Positions 7,628 through 16,239 of a stretch of 64,000 nt of DNA are shown piece after piece. Origin of the DNA: Lachnospiraceae bacterium (GTDB taxonomy: Bacteria > Bacillota_A > Clostridia > Lachnospirales > Lachnospiraceae); assembly GCA_017522685.1 (NCBI GenBank), contig JAFWYN010000028.1:1-64000 (forward strand), written 5' to 3'. A program made the position numbers and the translations under genes. Every line of letters starts with the position of its first letter. Positions within the stretch are counted from its first letter, which is position 1. The notes beneath the pieces are model-generated. The model did not search any database. It was not told the origin of the DNA and saw only the letters and a program-made list of their open reading frames with translations.

Positions 7628-8354
7628 AATAGCATTGGTAACAGGAGCATCCAAAGGAATCGGCAGAGCCATAGCTGTGGCGCTGGCGAAGGAAGGAGCT
7701 TATGTTATTGTAAATTATAATGGTTCAAAGGAGCATGCGCTTAATACCTGCAAGCTCATAGAAGAAGCCGGCGGGGCCTGTGAAAGCATCTGCTTCAATG
7801 TGGCAGAAGAGGAAGCAACCATGGAAGCCATGAAGACAATTGTAGAAAAGCATGGTAGTTTGGATATATTAGTAAACAATGCGGGCATTACCAGAGATGG
7901 CTTGTTGATGAGGATGTCGGATGATGATTTTGAGGCAGTATTGGATGTGAATCTGAAAGGTGCCTTCCATACTATCCGCTTTGCTTCCAAGCAGATGCTG
8001 AAGCAAAGAAGCGGCAGAATCATTAATATTTCTTCCGTTTCGGGCATTATGGGCAATGCGGGTCAGGCTAATTATTCCGCTTCCAAAGCGGGACTTATTG
8101 GTTTAACCAAAGCAACAGCAAGAGAGTTGGCAAGCAGAGGAATCACAGTAAACGTTGTGGCACCGGGATTTATTGAAACAGATATGACGGATAAGCTGCC
8201 TGATGCAGTGAAGGAGAATGCCCGCAAACAGATTCCTTTGGGAAAAATGGGCAGACCGGAGGATATAGCAGAGGCAGTCGTATTTTTGGCTTCGGACAAC
8301 GCAGCCTACATCACCGGTCAGGTACTATGTGTGGATGGCGGCATGGTTATGTAA
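7614..8354 (+). CDS. fabG: 3-oxoacyl-ACP reductase
   Basis: FabG is a short-chain dehydrogenase that reduces 3-ketoacyl-ACP with NADPH. The 246-residue protein shows the cofactor motif TGASKGIG (10-17), NNAG (88-91), and the catalytic set Ser141, Tyr154 and Lys158 (SSVSG and YSASK). The C-terminus VDGGMVM is typical. The ATG lies inside the fabD gene, out of frame, with the stop of fabD 11 bases downstream of the start. This arrangement fits coupled expression in equal amounts. Confidence 0.97.
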   Translation: MLQDKIALVTGASKGIGRAIAVALAKEGAYVIVNYNGSKEHALNTCKLIEEAGGACESICFNVAEEEATMEAMKTIVEKHGSLDILVNNAGITRDGLLMRMSDDDFEAVLDVNLKGAFHTIRFASKQMLKQRSGRIINISSVSGIMGNAGQANYSASKAGLIGLTKATARELASRGITVNVVAPGFIETDMTDKLPDAVKENARKQIPLGKMGRPEDIAEAVVFLASDNAAYITGQVLCVDGGMVM

Positions 8355-8369
8355 AGTGAGGTTATAAAA

Positions 8370-9608
8370 ATGAAAAGACGAGTAGTAATCACTGGTATGG
8401 GGGCGATAACACCCATCGGTAATACAGTGGAAGAATTCTGGCAGGGAATCCTTCAAAATAAAGTGGGCATTGGTTCTATCACAAAATTTGATACAAGTGA
8501 TTTCAAGGTAAAGCTGGCAGCTGAGATAAAAGACTTTGATCCTAAGCAGCATATGGATTTCAAGGCAGCCAAGCGTATGGATTTGTTTTCACAGTATGCA
8601 GTGGTGGCTGCGCAGGAGGCTTTCGCACAAGCCGGTCTGGATATGGAAAAGGAAGACCCTTATCGTGTGGGTGTGATCATCGGTTCCGGAGTGGGCGGTC
8701 TGGGTGTAATGGAGACAGAACATGCCAAGTTGATGGAAAAGGGGCCTTCCAGAGTCAGTCTGTTGATGGTGCCCATGATGATTTGTAATATGGCAGCCGG
8801 TAATGTGGCCATTGCTTTGGGACTGAAGGGCAAATGTACCAATGTAGTAACTGCATGTGCTACGGGTTCCCATTCCATTGGAGATGCCTTTCGTGCCATT
8901 CAGTACGGTGATGCGGATGTGATGTTGGCGGGAGGTGCGGAAAGTTCCATTACCCCCTTGGGTGTGGCTGGCTTTACTTCTTTGCAGGCATTGACTACTG
9001 CAGAGGATGCCAACCGTGCATCCATTCCTTTTGATAAGGACAGAAGCGGCTTTGTCATGGGAGAAGGCGCAGGCGTGATGGTGTTGGAAGAACTGGAGCA
9101 TGCGAAGGCAAGAGGAGCTGAAATCCTGGCAGAAATCGTGGGCTACGGTGCGACCTGTGATGCATATCACATTACTTCTCCGGCAGAGGACGGCAGCGGA
9201 GCGGCTACGGCCATGACCTTAGCCATGAAGGATGCAGGTGTGGAGCCGGCAAAGGTAAATTATATCAATGCACACGGAACCAGTACCCATCACAATGATT
9301 TGTTTGAAACCAGAGCCATTAAGCTTGCCTTCGGAGAGCACGCAAAGGATCTGTACATCAATTCAACCAAGTCCATGATCGGTCATCTTTTAGGGGCAGC
9401 AGGAGCGGTAGAAGCTATTGTTTGCGTAAAGGCGGTGATGGAGGATTACATCCATCCCACCGTAAATTCTAAGGAAGCAGACCAGGAATGTGATTTGAAT
9501 TATGTATTTGGTGAAGGCGTAAAAACGGAAGTGGAATATGCCCTTAGCAATTCCTTAGGTTTCGGCGGACACAATGCTTCTGTTTTGATAGCCAAGTACA
9601 GAGGGTAG
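8370..9608 (+). CDS. fabF: beta-ketoacyl-ACP synthase II
   Basis: FabF elongates acyl-ACP with malonyl-ACP. The 412-residue length is standard. The Cys-His-His triad is Cys163 (TACATGSHS), His302 (NAHGTSTHHND) and His339 (SMIGHLLGAAG). The segment after HGTST reads HHND where most homologues have PxND, a small but visible variation next to the active site. No fabB paralogue is present in the window. The start follows GTGAGG. FabH and FabF are the only condensing enzymes of this operon. Confidence 0.97.
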   Translation: MKRRVVITGMGAITPIGNTVEEFWQGILQNKVGIGSITKFDTSDFKVKLAAEIKDFDPKQHMDFKAAKRMDLFSQYAVVAAQEAFAQAGLDMEKEDPYRVGVIIGSGVGGLGVMETEHAKLMEKGPSRVSLLMVPMMICNMAAGNVAIALGLKGKCTNVVTACATGSHSIGDAFRAIQYGDADVMLAGGAESSITPLGVAGFTSLQALTTAEDANRASIPFDKDRSGFVMGEGAGVMVLEELEHAKARGAEILAEIVGYGATCDAYHITSPAEDGSGAATAMTLAMKDAGVEPAKVNYINAHGTSTHHNDLFETRAIKLAFGEHAKDLYINSTKSMIGHLLGAAGAVEAIVCVKAVMEDYIHPTVNSKEADQECDLNYVFGEGVKTEVEYALSNSLGFGGHNASVLIAKYRG

Positions 9609-9619
9609 GGGAGATGAGT

Positions 9620-10087
9620 ATGGAATATAATCATTTGCTGGAACTGATTAAAACCGTTTCAGCGTCTAATATTTCGGGTTTTCAATATGAGGATGGAGAT
9701 ACAAGGATCGTCATTGCCACAGGAGAAAATACCCTGACGGGTCTCGGAGGAGAAACCGGCAAGGCAGTGACCGGAAAAGTGGCAGAAAGTTCGGAGGCTG
9801 TAATACAGGAAGTGGTTGAGGCACCGGCTATACAGGAGCAGAAAGCTGTTACAGGCCGTATTGTGAAATCCCCCCTGGTGGGTACCTTTTATACCGCACC
9901 GGCAGAGGACGCAGATGCCTTTGTACAGGTGGGGGATCAGGTGAAGAAGGGACAGACCCTTGCCATTGTGGAGGCCATGAAGCTTATGAATGATATCGAA
10001 TCGGAATATGACGGTATCGTATCGGAAGTATTTGTAAAGAACGGAGATATGGTAGAATACGGCCAGCCGCTGTTTGCCATAGGTTAA
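9620..10087 (+). CDS. accB: biotin carboxyl carrier protein of acetyl-CoA carboxylase
   Basis: AccB carries the carboxybiotin group between biotin carboxylase and carboxyltransferase. The 155-residue product has an N-terminal helix, a variable middle and a C-terminal biotinyl domain (about 82-155). Lys121 in the VEAMKLMNDI motif is the biotin site, and the KSPLVGTFYTAP strand is canonical. I prefer the ATG at 9620 because the AGGGGAG site ends at 9613. An ATG at 9614 is in frame but abuts the ribosome site. The gene begins 11 bases after fabF. Confidence 0.95.
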   Translation: MEYNHLLELIKTVSASNISGFQYEDGDTRIVIATGENTLTGLGGETGKAVTGKVAESSEAVIQEVVEAPAIQEQKAVTGRIVKSPLVGTFYTAPAEDADAFVQVGDQVKKGQTLAIVEAMKLMNDIESEYDGIVSEVFVKNGDMVEYGQPLFAIG

Positions 10088-10097
10088 AGGAGTTAAT

Positions 10098-10523
10098 ATG
10101 TTAGGAATTAAGGAAATAGAGGCAATCATCCCCCACAGACATCCTTTTTTGTTGATTGACTACGTGGAAGATTATGTGCCCGGAGAATATGCAGTGGCGT
10201 ATAAATGTGTCAGCTTCCGTGAGGAGTTTTTTAAGGGACATTTTCCTCAGGAGCCGGTGATGCCGGGAGTATTGACGATTGAGGCTTTGGCACAGACCGG
10301 TGCGGTGGCGATTTTAAGTGTGGAAGAAAATAAGGGTAAAGTGGCTTATTTCGGCGGTATTAACAAATGTAAATTTAAGGGAAAAGTAATCCCCGGAGAT
10401 AAGCTGAAGCTGGAGACCCGCATCATTAAACAGAAAGGTCCTGTAGGTGTGGGAGAAGCTGTGGCCAGTGTGGATGGCAAGGTGGTAGTAACCGCAGAGC
10501 TTATATTTATTGTCGGGAGTTAA
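10098..10523 (+). CDS. fabZ: 3-hydroxyacyl-ACP dehydratase
   Basis: FabZ removes water from 3-hydroxyacyl-ACP to give the enoyl form that FabK reduces. The 141-residue hot-dog protein has IPHRHPFLLID (11-21), the catalytic His48 in KGHFPQEPVMPGV and Glu62 in TIEALAQ. A clean AAGGAG site precedes the ATG. Its place between accB and accC is the normal Firmicutes order. No fabN- or fabM-like isomerase is seen, so how this organism makes unsaturated acids is not shown here. Confidence 0.97.
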   Translation: MLGIKEIEAIIPHRHPFLLIDYVEDYVPGEYAVAYKCVSFREEFFKGHFPQEPVMPGVLTIEALAQTGAVAILSVEENKGKVAYFGGINKCKFKGKVIPGDKLKLETRIIKQKGPVGVGEAVASVDGKVVVTAELIFIVGS

Positions 10524-10525
10524 TT

Positions 10526-11836
10526 ATGATTCAGAAAATATTGATTGCCAATCGGGGAGAAATTGCTGTGCGTATCATACGTGCCTGTAGGGAAATGGGG
10601 ATTCGTACGGTGGCGGTTTACTCGGAGGCAGATAAGGATGCATTACATACCCAGCTGGCGGACGAGGCTATTTGTATCGGAGCGGCACCTTCCAAGGACA
10701 GTTATCTGAATATGGAGAATATCATCAGTGCCACCATTGTTTCCGGGGCTGATGCCATACATCCGGGCTTTGGATTTTTGTCCGAGAATTATAGATTTGC
10801 ACAGCTGTGTGAGGAGTGCAATATTATCTTCATCGGACCATCCTCACGGGTGATGAAATCCATGGGAAATAAAACGGAGGCCCGTAACACTATGGAACAG
10901 GCCGGAGTCAGAGTGATTCCCGGTTGGAACAATTCCATAGAAACAGTGAGGGAGGGCAAAGAGATTGCAAACAGGCTGACCTATCCGGTGATTATAAAAG
11001 CGGCTTTGGGCGGTGGCGGAAAGGGCATGCGTACGGCTTTTTGTGAAGAGGAGCTGGAGAATGCATACCTAAGTGCCCGCAAGGAAGCCTTAGCGGCATT
11101 CGGAGACGATACCGTTTATATGGAGCATTTCTTTGAAAATCCCCGGCATGTGGAATTTCAGATACTGGCTGATGGGGAAGGCAATGTGGTGCATTTGGGA
11201 GAACGTGATTGTTCCATCCAGAGAAACCATCAGAAATTTATTGAGGAAGCACCCTGTGAGGCTATATCGGATTCCTTACGGGAAGCCATGGGAGTCGAGG
11301 CTGTGAAGGCTGCAAAGGCCGTGGGTTATGTAAATGCCGGCACCATTGAGTTTTTATTAGAGAATGACAGAGACTTCTATTTCATGGAGATGAATACCCG
11401 TATTCAGGTAGAACATCCGGTGACGGAGTGGATAACGGGAGTGGATTTGATAAAGGAGCAGATAAGGATTGCTTCCGGAAGAAAATTAAGCTTTACACAG
11501 GAGGCGATTTTTTTTACCGGTCATTCCATCGAGTGCCGCATCAATGCTGAGAATCCCGGATTAAACTTCCGCCCTTCGCCCGGGCGCATTACAGGGCTTT
11601 ATTTGCCGGGGGGCAAGGGTATCCGCGTGGATACGGCGGTCTACAGTGGTTATGAGGTACCGCCTTTTTATGATAATATGCTGGCGAAATTAATTGTTCA
11701 TGCAAAAAACCGGAAAGAAGCCATTCGAAAGATGAAGAGTGCTTTGGGCGAAACCATTATCCAGGGGATTGATACCAATGTGGACTATCTGTATGACATC
11801 CTAAGTGAGATGGAAGCCAAGGTACTGGCTGAATAG
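10526..11836 (+). CDS. accC: biotin carboxylase subunit of acetyl-CoA carboxylase
   Basis: AccC uses ATP and bicarbonate to carboxylate biotin on AccB. The 436-residue protein is slightly shorter than the usual 445-450. Landmarks in order: KILIANRGEIAVRIIRACRE (N-terminus), HPGFGFLSEN, the ATP-grasp glycine loop GGGGKGMR, GERDCSIQRNHQK, EMNTRIQVEHPVTE and RPSPGRI. It starts 2 bases after the fabZ stop with a GGGAG site inside the end of fabZ. Confidence 0.96.
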   Translation: MIQKILIANRGEIAVRIIRACREMGIRTVAVYSEADKDALHTQLADEAICIGAAPSKDSYLNMENIISATIVSGADAIHPGFGFLSENYRFAQLCEECNIIFIGPSSRVMKSMGNKTEARNTMEQAGVRVIPGWNNSIETVREGKEIANRLTYPVIIKAALGGGGKGMRTAFCEEELENAYLSARKEALAAFGDDTVYMEHFFENPRHVEFQILADGEGNVVHLGERDCSIQRNHQKFIEEAPCEAISDSLREAMGVEAVKAAKAVGYVNAGTIEFLLENDRDFYFMEMNTRIQVEHPVTEWITGVDLIKEQIRIASGRKLSFTQEAIFFTGHSIECRINAENPGLNFRPSPGRITGLYLPGGKGIRVDTAVYSGYEVPPFYDNMLAKLIVHAKNRKEAIRKMKSALGETIIQGIDTNVDYLYDILSEMEAKVLAE

Positions 11837-11877
11837 AAAACTGCTATGAGGGAATGTGTGGGAGTGAAAAATAAAGT

Positions 11878-13560
11878 ATGAACTTAGGTACAATGTTTAA
11901 AAAGAATAACTATATCACAGTAGGCGGAAAGCGTGAAAGCAGACCGGAGGTGCCGGATGGACTTCTGAAGCAGTGTAACAAGTGTAAGGCGGCGATTTAT
12001 ACTTCAGAGGTTATCAGCAATCACTATATCTGCCCCAAATGCAAAGGATATTTCCGATTGCCCGTAAACAAACGAATCGAGATGATTACAGAACCTGGAA
12101 GTTTCGATTCTTGGGATGAAGGCATGGAAGTATGCAATCCATTGGGCTTTAAAGGATATGAAGAAAAAGTAATAGAGTTGCAGGAAAAGACCGGTTTGGA
12201 AGAAGCTGTAATTACAGGAAGTGCTTTCATCGGTAACAATAAAGTAGCATTGGCAGTTTGTGACGGAAGGTTTATGATGGCCAGCATGGGTCATGTGGTG
12301 GGCGAAAAAATTACCAGGGTTTTTGAACGTGCCACTAGTGAAGGGCTGCCGGTAATCGTGTTTGCATGTTCCGGAGGTGCCCGCATGCAGGAGGGGATGA
12401 TTTCCCTGATGCAGATGGCAAAAACCGCAGCGGCTGTTAAAAAACATGGTGATGCAGGAAATCTTTATGTTACGGTTTTGACGGACCCTACTACCGGTGG
12501 TGTCACAGCCAGCTATGCCATGTTGGGGGATATCATACTGGCAGAGCCGGGAGCTTTAATCGGCTTTGCGGGCCCCAGAGTGATTGAACAAACCATCGGC
12601 CAGAAGCTGCCGGAAGGTTTTCAGAGAGCGGAATTTCAGGTGGAGCACGGGTTTGCAGACGCCATAGTTACCCGTGATAATATGAAGAATACCTTGCTGG
12701 ATATATTGAGACTTCACAAAGTGAAGAGGATGCGTGAAGGTATGCCGGATACATTTGTCCCCACTTCCTTTGAGCAGAAGGCAGATGCCTGGGAGAGGGT
12801 GATTCTTTCCCGCAAAAAGGACCGTCCCACAGGGATGGACTATATCAGGGAATTGTTCCCGGATTTTATTGAACTGCACGGGGACCGGTATTTCGGAGAT
12901 GACCCGGCTATTGTGGGAGGTATCGCAGAATTCCTGGGAGTGCCGGTTACAGTCATCGTCCAATGCAAGGGACGTAATACTAAGGAAAATATTAAGCGTA
13001 ATTTCGGGATGCCTTCCCCGGAAGGGTATCGGAAAGTACTGCGTCTTATGAAACAAGCGGAGAAATTTAAGAGGCCGGTGATTTGTCTGGTGGATACGCC
13101 CGGAGCATTTTGCGGTATGGAAGCAGAAGAAAGAGGGCAGGGAGAAGCTATCGCCCGCAATCTTTTGGAAATGTCGGCACTTAAGACTCCTATCCTGTCC
13201 GTAGTAATCGGGGAAGGGGGAAGCGGCGGTGCTTTGGCCATGGCTGTAGCAGATCAGGTATGGATGCTGGAGAACGCTATTTATTCCATTCTTTCGCCGG
13301 AGGGGTTTGCCTCCATTCTTTGGAAGGACAGTAAGAGAGCCAAAGAAGCGGCGGAGGTGATGAAGATTACTTCTCATGATTTGAAGAAGCTTCAAATCGT
13401 GGATGGTATTATACTGGAGCCGAAAGAATATACCCGTGAAAATATGGGACTGGTGATCGAACAATTGGAAGAATTGCTGGGAAAATTTTTATCAGAATGC
13501 GGCAAAAAAGATATGGATGAGTTATTGCAGGAACGATATGAGAGGTTCCGGAAATTCTAG
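11878..13560 (+). CDS. accDA: acetyl-CoA carboxylase carboxyltransferase, fused beta-alpha (AccD-AccA)
   Basis: One 560-residue chain carries both carboxyltransferase subunits, which transfer CO2 from biotin to acetyl-CoA to make malonyl-CoA. Residues 1 to about 290 are AccD: a zinc ribbon with Cys33, Cys36, Cys52 and Cys55, then [10 protein letters not shown] and [17 protein letters not shown]. AccA follows from about residue 300, starting at [19 protein letters not shown] and continuing through [28 protein letters not shown] and [11 protein letters not shown]. The free-standing AccA has an extra helical N-terminal segment of about 60 residues; here that segment is missing and AccD is joined almost directly to the catalytic core. 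There is no stop or frameshift between the halves, so the fusion is real in this sequence. Confidence 0.95.
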   Translation: MNLGTMFKKNNYITVGGKRESRPEVPDGLLKQCNKCKAAIYTSEVISNHYICPKCKGYFRLPVNKRIEMITEPGSFDSWDEGMEVCNPLGFKGYEEKVIELQEKTGLEEAVITGSAFIGNNKVALAVCDGRFMMASMGHVVGEKITRVFERATSEGLPVIVFACSGGARMQEGMISLMQMAKTAAAVKKHGDAGNLYVTVLTDPTTGGVTASYAMLGDIILAEPGALIGFAGPRVIEQTIGQKLPEGFQRAEFQVEHGFADAIVTRDNMKNTLLDILRLHKVKRMREGMPDTFVPTSFEQKADAWERVILSRKKDRPTGMDYIRELFPDFIELHGDRYFGDDPAIVGGIAEFLGVPVTVIVQCKGRNTKENIKRNFGMPSPEGYRKVLRLMKQAEKFKRPVICLVDTPGAFCGMEAEERGQGEAIARNLLEMSALKTPILSVVIGEGGSGGALAMAVADQVWMLENAIYSILSPEGFASILWKDSKRAKEAAEVMKITSHDLKKLQIVDGIILEPKEYTRENMGLVIEQLEELLGKFLSECGKKDMDELLQERYERFRKF

Positions 13561-13577
13561 GGAAACGGAGAAGGAAG

Positions 13578-14088
13578 ATGGAGTATTCACCATTGGTGAT
13601 AGGAGATAAGAAAACAAAGTATCCCCTGGTACAAGGTGGGATGGGTGTGGGAATCAGTCTGGGCGGATTGGTTACGGAACTGCCAGCATATGTAAAGGGG
13701 TTTGCTACAAAAATCGCACCTATCGTATCCGGAGAGAAGGCGGCACAGGTACTTTTGAAACTATGGGATAAAGGGTATCAGACAACAGCAGATATGGTGG
13801 TCATCGAGGGACCCTTAGCAGGAGGACATCTGGGTTTTTCCAAGGAAGAGGCGGAAAACCTGAGCCGGGAAGAGTATGAAGGAACCATTTGCAAAATTAT
13901 CCGAGTGGTAAAGGAATATGCCCTAAAATACGGCAAAAAAATACCCATAGTAGTGGCCGGAGGCACTGATAACTTCGGCAAAGGGAGATGTTGACAACGG
14001 TCTGGTATTTTGTGGTGCGGATACTTATAAAATAACCAAAATCAGCACGGTACAAGAGGTTGTTGAAAATTTATTTGAAAAATGTTAA
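13578..14088 (+). pseudogene. nitronate monooxygenase (NMO/FabK-like) remnant with internal deletions
   Basis: The frame opens normally (MEYSPLVIGDKKTKYP, VQGGMGVGISLGGL) like clostridial 2-nitropropane dioxygenases of about 360 residues. It then jumps from SLGGL straight to TELPAYVKGFATKIAPIV, losing an estimated 90 residues including much of the FMN domain. It continues through VVIEGPLAGGHLGFS to VVAGGTDNFGKG, where a second deletion with frameshift occurs near 13980. The true C-terminus resumes in the next frame (DVDNGLVFCGADTYKITKI, ending EKC then TAA at 14086-14088). Two deletions plus a frameshift make this a dead gene. It still has a ribosome site (AACGGAGAAGGAAG) and follows accDA by 17 bases, so it was once part of the operon. 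Confidence 0.85.
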
Positions 14089-14091
14089 AAT
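14063..14091 (+). promoter_or_regulatory. promoter of the fabT-like gene
   Basis: TTGAAA (14063-14068), 17-base spacer, TAAAAT (14086-14091). The -10 overlaps the stop codon of the decayed upstream gene. A weak TTTGA-N5-TTAAA pattern (about 14075-14089) sits between the two hexamers and might be a low-affinity FabT site for autoregulation. Confidence 0.6.
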
Positions 14092-14133
14092 ATATATGTT
14101 ACTGAAGTGTTCGAAAGAGAAGGAGCTGGTGTT

Positions 14134-14583
14134 TTGAGTACAATGAATTCGTTTGATGTAATCAATGATGTATTGAGTAATTTATTTCAAGAGATTTTAG
14201 TGATAGAAGAAAAAGGATTATCTACCGGCGAGTTTTCTAATATTTCGGTAAATGATATGCATATTATTGACAAGATTGGACCCGGCGAAGGAAAAAATAT
14301 GTCAGCCATTGCAAAGGGACACGGAGTCACCGTCGGTTCCTTGACCACTTCCATGAACAGTCTGGTTAAGAAGGAATATGTAATCCGTGAGCGCAGTGAG
14401 CAGGACCGCAGAGTGGTAACCATCCGCCTGTCAGACAAGGGACTGCGTGCATATGAGCATCACAGGGACTTCCATATGAAGATGACCGAGAGGGCATTGG
14501 CGAACCTGAAGGAGGAGGAAATTCCTAAGGTTACGAAGGTGTTGATAGGACTGGAGAAGTTCTTTAGAGAGTATGAAGTGTAA
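14134..14583 (+). CDS. fabT: FabT-type MarR family transcriptional repressor
   Basis: A 149-residue winged-helix protein. FabT proteins repress fatty acid synthesis operons and bind DNA more tightly when complexed with long-chain acyl-ACP. The sequence matches the streptococcal FabT layout: N-terminal helix with ILVIEEKGLSTG, the core ISVNDMHIIDKIG, recognition region TVGSLTTSMNSLVKKEYV, wing RSEQDRRVVTIRLSDKG and a C-terminal dimer helix. I chose the TTG at 14134 because AAGGAG (14120-14125) is 8 bases upstream. GTG 14107 and ATG 14143 are in-frame alternatives. It sits at the 3' end of the operon it probably controls, whereas in streptococci it is near the beginning. The function is inferred from family and from the operator at the fabH promoter. 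Confidence 0.88.
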   Translation: MSTMNSFDVINDVLSNLFQEILVIEEKGLSTGEFSNISVNDMHIIDKIGPGEGKNMSAIAKGHGVTVGSLTTSMNSLVKKEYVIRERSEQDRRVVTIRLSDKGLRAYEHHRDFHMKMTERALANLKEEEIPKVTKVLIGLEKFFREYEV

Positions 14584-14588
14584 AGATA

Positions 14589-14643
14589 AGAGGGTATTCC
14601 AAAAAGTTTTGAAGAGACTTGAGGATTACCCTCTCCTTTTTTG
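14589..14643 (+). terminator. terminator of the fab-acc-fabT operon
   Basis: AGAGGGTA (14589-14596) pairs with TACCCTCT (14627-14634) and is followed by CCTTTTTT. The loop is long (30 bases) but contains further short pairing (TTCC...GGA). It closes the fatty-acid unit. Confidence 0.75.
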
Positions 14644-14768
14644 ATTGTCTTGGACATATAGTATCTATATGGCTATTTCTATTCATATGGTATCCATTTT
14701 CATGATAATTTTGAGTGTATTTTGTACTTTTTACGAATTCTGCGTATCTGTGTATAAATATCTTAGTA

Positions 14769-14806
14769 AAAGTATCCTTTTACCTGAAATAAAGGATACT
14801 TTTTCT
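14769..14806. terminator. orphan bidirectional terminator-like hairpin
   Basis: AAAGTATCCTTT (14769-14780) and AAAGGATACTTT (14791-14802) form a perfect 12-bp stem with a 10-base loop and T-run. No gene lies between the fab operon terminator (ending 14643) and this hairpin. The 14584-15024 gap therefore holds one operon terminator, this second terminator, and the promoter and operator of the next operon. A small RNA ending at 14806 is possible: TATAAA at about 14753 could be a -10, but evidence is weak. Confidence 0.6.
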
Positions 14807-14954
14807 CGTATTTGATGGAAATAGATACAAATGCATTGTGTCACCTCCAAGAAAATCCTATCAAATGTAATGAAAAAGTCTATCTCATTAACAGCAACGA
14901 ACATCAAATGATTAGACATAGAAGTGTTTTGGCACAAAACAATAAGGAAAATTA

Positions 14955-14999
14955 TTGACAAACAATAATTATGGTGATAATATGTCATTAAATTATTGT
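14955..14999 (+). promoter_or_regulatory. promoter with palindromic operator for the Xre operon
   Basis: TTGACA (14955-14960), 17 bases, TAATAT (14978-14983). A perfect 9-bp inverted repeat brackets the -10: ACAATAATT (14962-14970) and AATTATTGT (14991-14999). A third related half-site, ACGATAATTT, follows at about 15004-15013. The layout suggests repression by a dimeric regulator, most simply the Xre-type protein encoded second in this operon. Confidence 0.75.
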
Positions 15000-15024
15000 A
15001 AAACGATAATTTGAGGAGGGAACC

Positions 15025-15999
15025 ATGAAGAAAAAAATATATTTAGGAATCTTAATCTTTGAGGCAATTGTATGTGTTATATTCTGCGTGCTTGGAACTA
15101 TATCCGGGGAGAATGTAGCGGATATGATGGTGTTTCCGTTCGCGACCATTGGGAAAGGACTGAGGGCATTGTCATTGTCCGGAAGTGTAGGAAATATAGT
15201 GGCCATCATTTTATACGGAGGAATCAGTCTGCTACCGCTGGGGCTTGTATTATTTCATGCAAAGAAAAAGATTCTACATGCGGAGGATATTTTGTTAGTA
15301 GCATTGTGCCCCCTGTTGTTTGCAGTTTTATATGAAATGATTAATCCCGGCAGCATAATCATGGGACCGGAAGAATTAGGGATGCTGAGTGCAGATGTGA
15401 GAAACGGCATGCTGGGTTGTATCGTGTATTCCCTATTGGTAGGTTATTTGGTGCTGTGTGCATTGAGGTTATTTTTCTGTGCGGAAAAAGAGAAACTGCA
15501 AAGCTATGTTTCTCTGATGTTGGGATTATTGAATATGATACTCGTATACATGATATTTGGAGCCTGCCTTCAGAAATTTTTGCAGACCATGGAAAGTACC
15601 AAAGCAGCCAATCAGGGAACGGAGGATGGATTGACTCTTACGTATGTAATTCTGGTTTTGCAGATGCTTACAGATGCATTGCCCTATGTACTGGATATGG
15701 TGATTGTTTTTGCCTGTCAGCATATGCTTCAGGAACTTCAGAAAGATGCTTATTCGGAAGAAACCATGGAGGCAGCAGGCAAGCTGACAAGGGTATGCGG
15801 CATGTCCCTAAAAGTAACCATACTTAGTATCGCGGCCTTTAATATATTACAGCTTCTGTGTGCAAAGCATTTGCGGGTCATAAACGGATTTGTAAATATC
15901 CCTATATTGTCCATAGTGTTGGTGCTTACGGCACTTTTGGTGGCGAAGTTGGTGACAGAAGGCAAAAAGTTGAAAGACGATAACGATATGTTTATCTAA
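15025..15999 (+). CDS. multi-pass membrane protein, unknown function
   Basis: A 324-residue protein with about eight hydrophobic segments (near residues 7-25, 54-77, 88-106, 130-152, 160-182, 208-232, 260-278 and 292-315) and little outside them. I do not recognise a family. Small Xre regulators of this type are often encoded next to DUF2975 membrane proteins, and this gene holds that position, but it is nearly twice as long as DUF2975 and I cannot claim membership. It is the first gene of a three-gene unit with the regulator 9 bases downstream. The GAGGAGGG ribosome site is strong. It is likely regulated through the palindrome at its promoter. Confidence 0.75.
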   Translation: MKKKIYLGILIFEAIVCVIFCVLGTISGENVADMMVFPFATIGKGLRALSLSGSVGNIVAIILYGGISLLPLGLVLFHAKKKILHAEDILLVALCPLLFAVLYEMINPGSIIMGPEELGMLSADVRNGMLGCIVYSLLVGYLVLCALRLFFCAEKEKLQSYVSLMLGLLNMILVYMIFGACLQKFLQTMESTKAANQGTEDGLTLTYVILVLQMLTDALPYVLDMVIVFACQHMLQELQKDAYSEETMEAAGKLTRVCGMSLKVTILSIAAFNILQLLCAKHLRVINGFVNIPILSIVLVLTALLVAKLVTEGKKLKDDNDMFI

Positions 16000-16008
16000 G
16001 GAGGACTT

Positions 16009-16239
16009 ATGGCGATAAGGGTTCATTTAGAGGATGTACTAAAGGCGCGGGGCATGACATCTAAAGAGCTTTGTGCACTGGTAGGGATTACGGAAGCAAA
16101 CCTTTCCATTCTTCGCAGCGGAAAGGCAAAAGGTGTGCGATTTGGCACCATTAATAAGATATGTTATTACCTGCAATGTGATGTAGGGGATATTCTGCAC
16201 TTTGACGGAGTGCTTGAGGAGGATGAGATAGATGAATAA
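16009..16239 (+). CDS. Xre/Cro-type helix-turn-helix regulator
   Basis: A 76-residue protein made almost wholly of one HTH domain of the short Cro/C1 group (HTH_26 type). The helix-turn-helix is MTSKELCALVGITEANLSIL, followed by GKAKGVRFGTINKICYYLQCDVGDIL, the usual ending of this group. An acidic tail (EEDEIDE) follows. A very strong AAGGAGGAC site precedes the ATG. Its last 8 bases overlap the next gene's start. It probably binds the 9-bp inverted repeat at the operon promoter and represses its own unit. Confidence 0.9.
   Translation: MAIRVHLEDVLKARGMTSKELCALVGITEANLSILRSGKAKGVRFGTINKICYYLQCDVGDILHFDGVLEEDEIDE

Noticed and set aside
12556..13464. 302-codon frame opposite the AccA half of accDA
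   Set aside because: Antisense to a clearly conserved enzyme; no ribosome site or recognisable domain.
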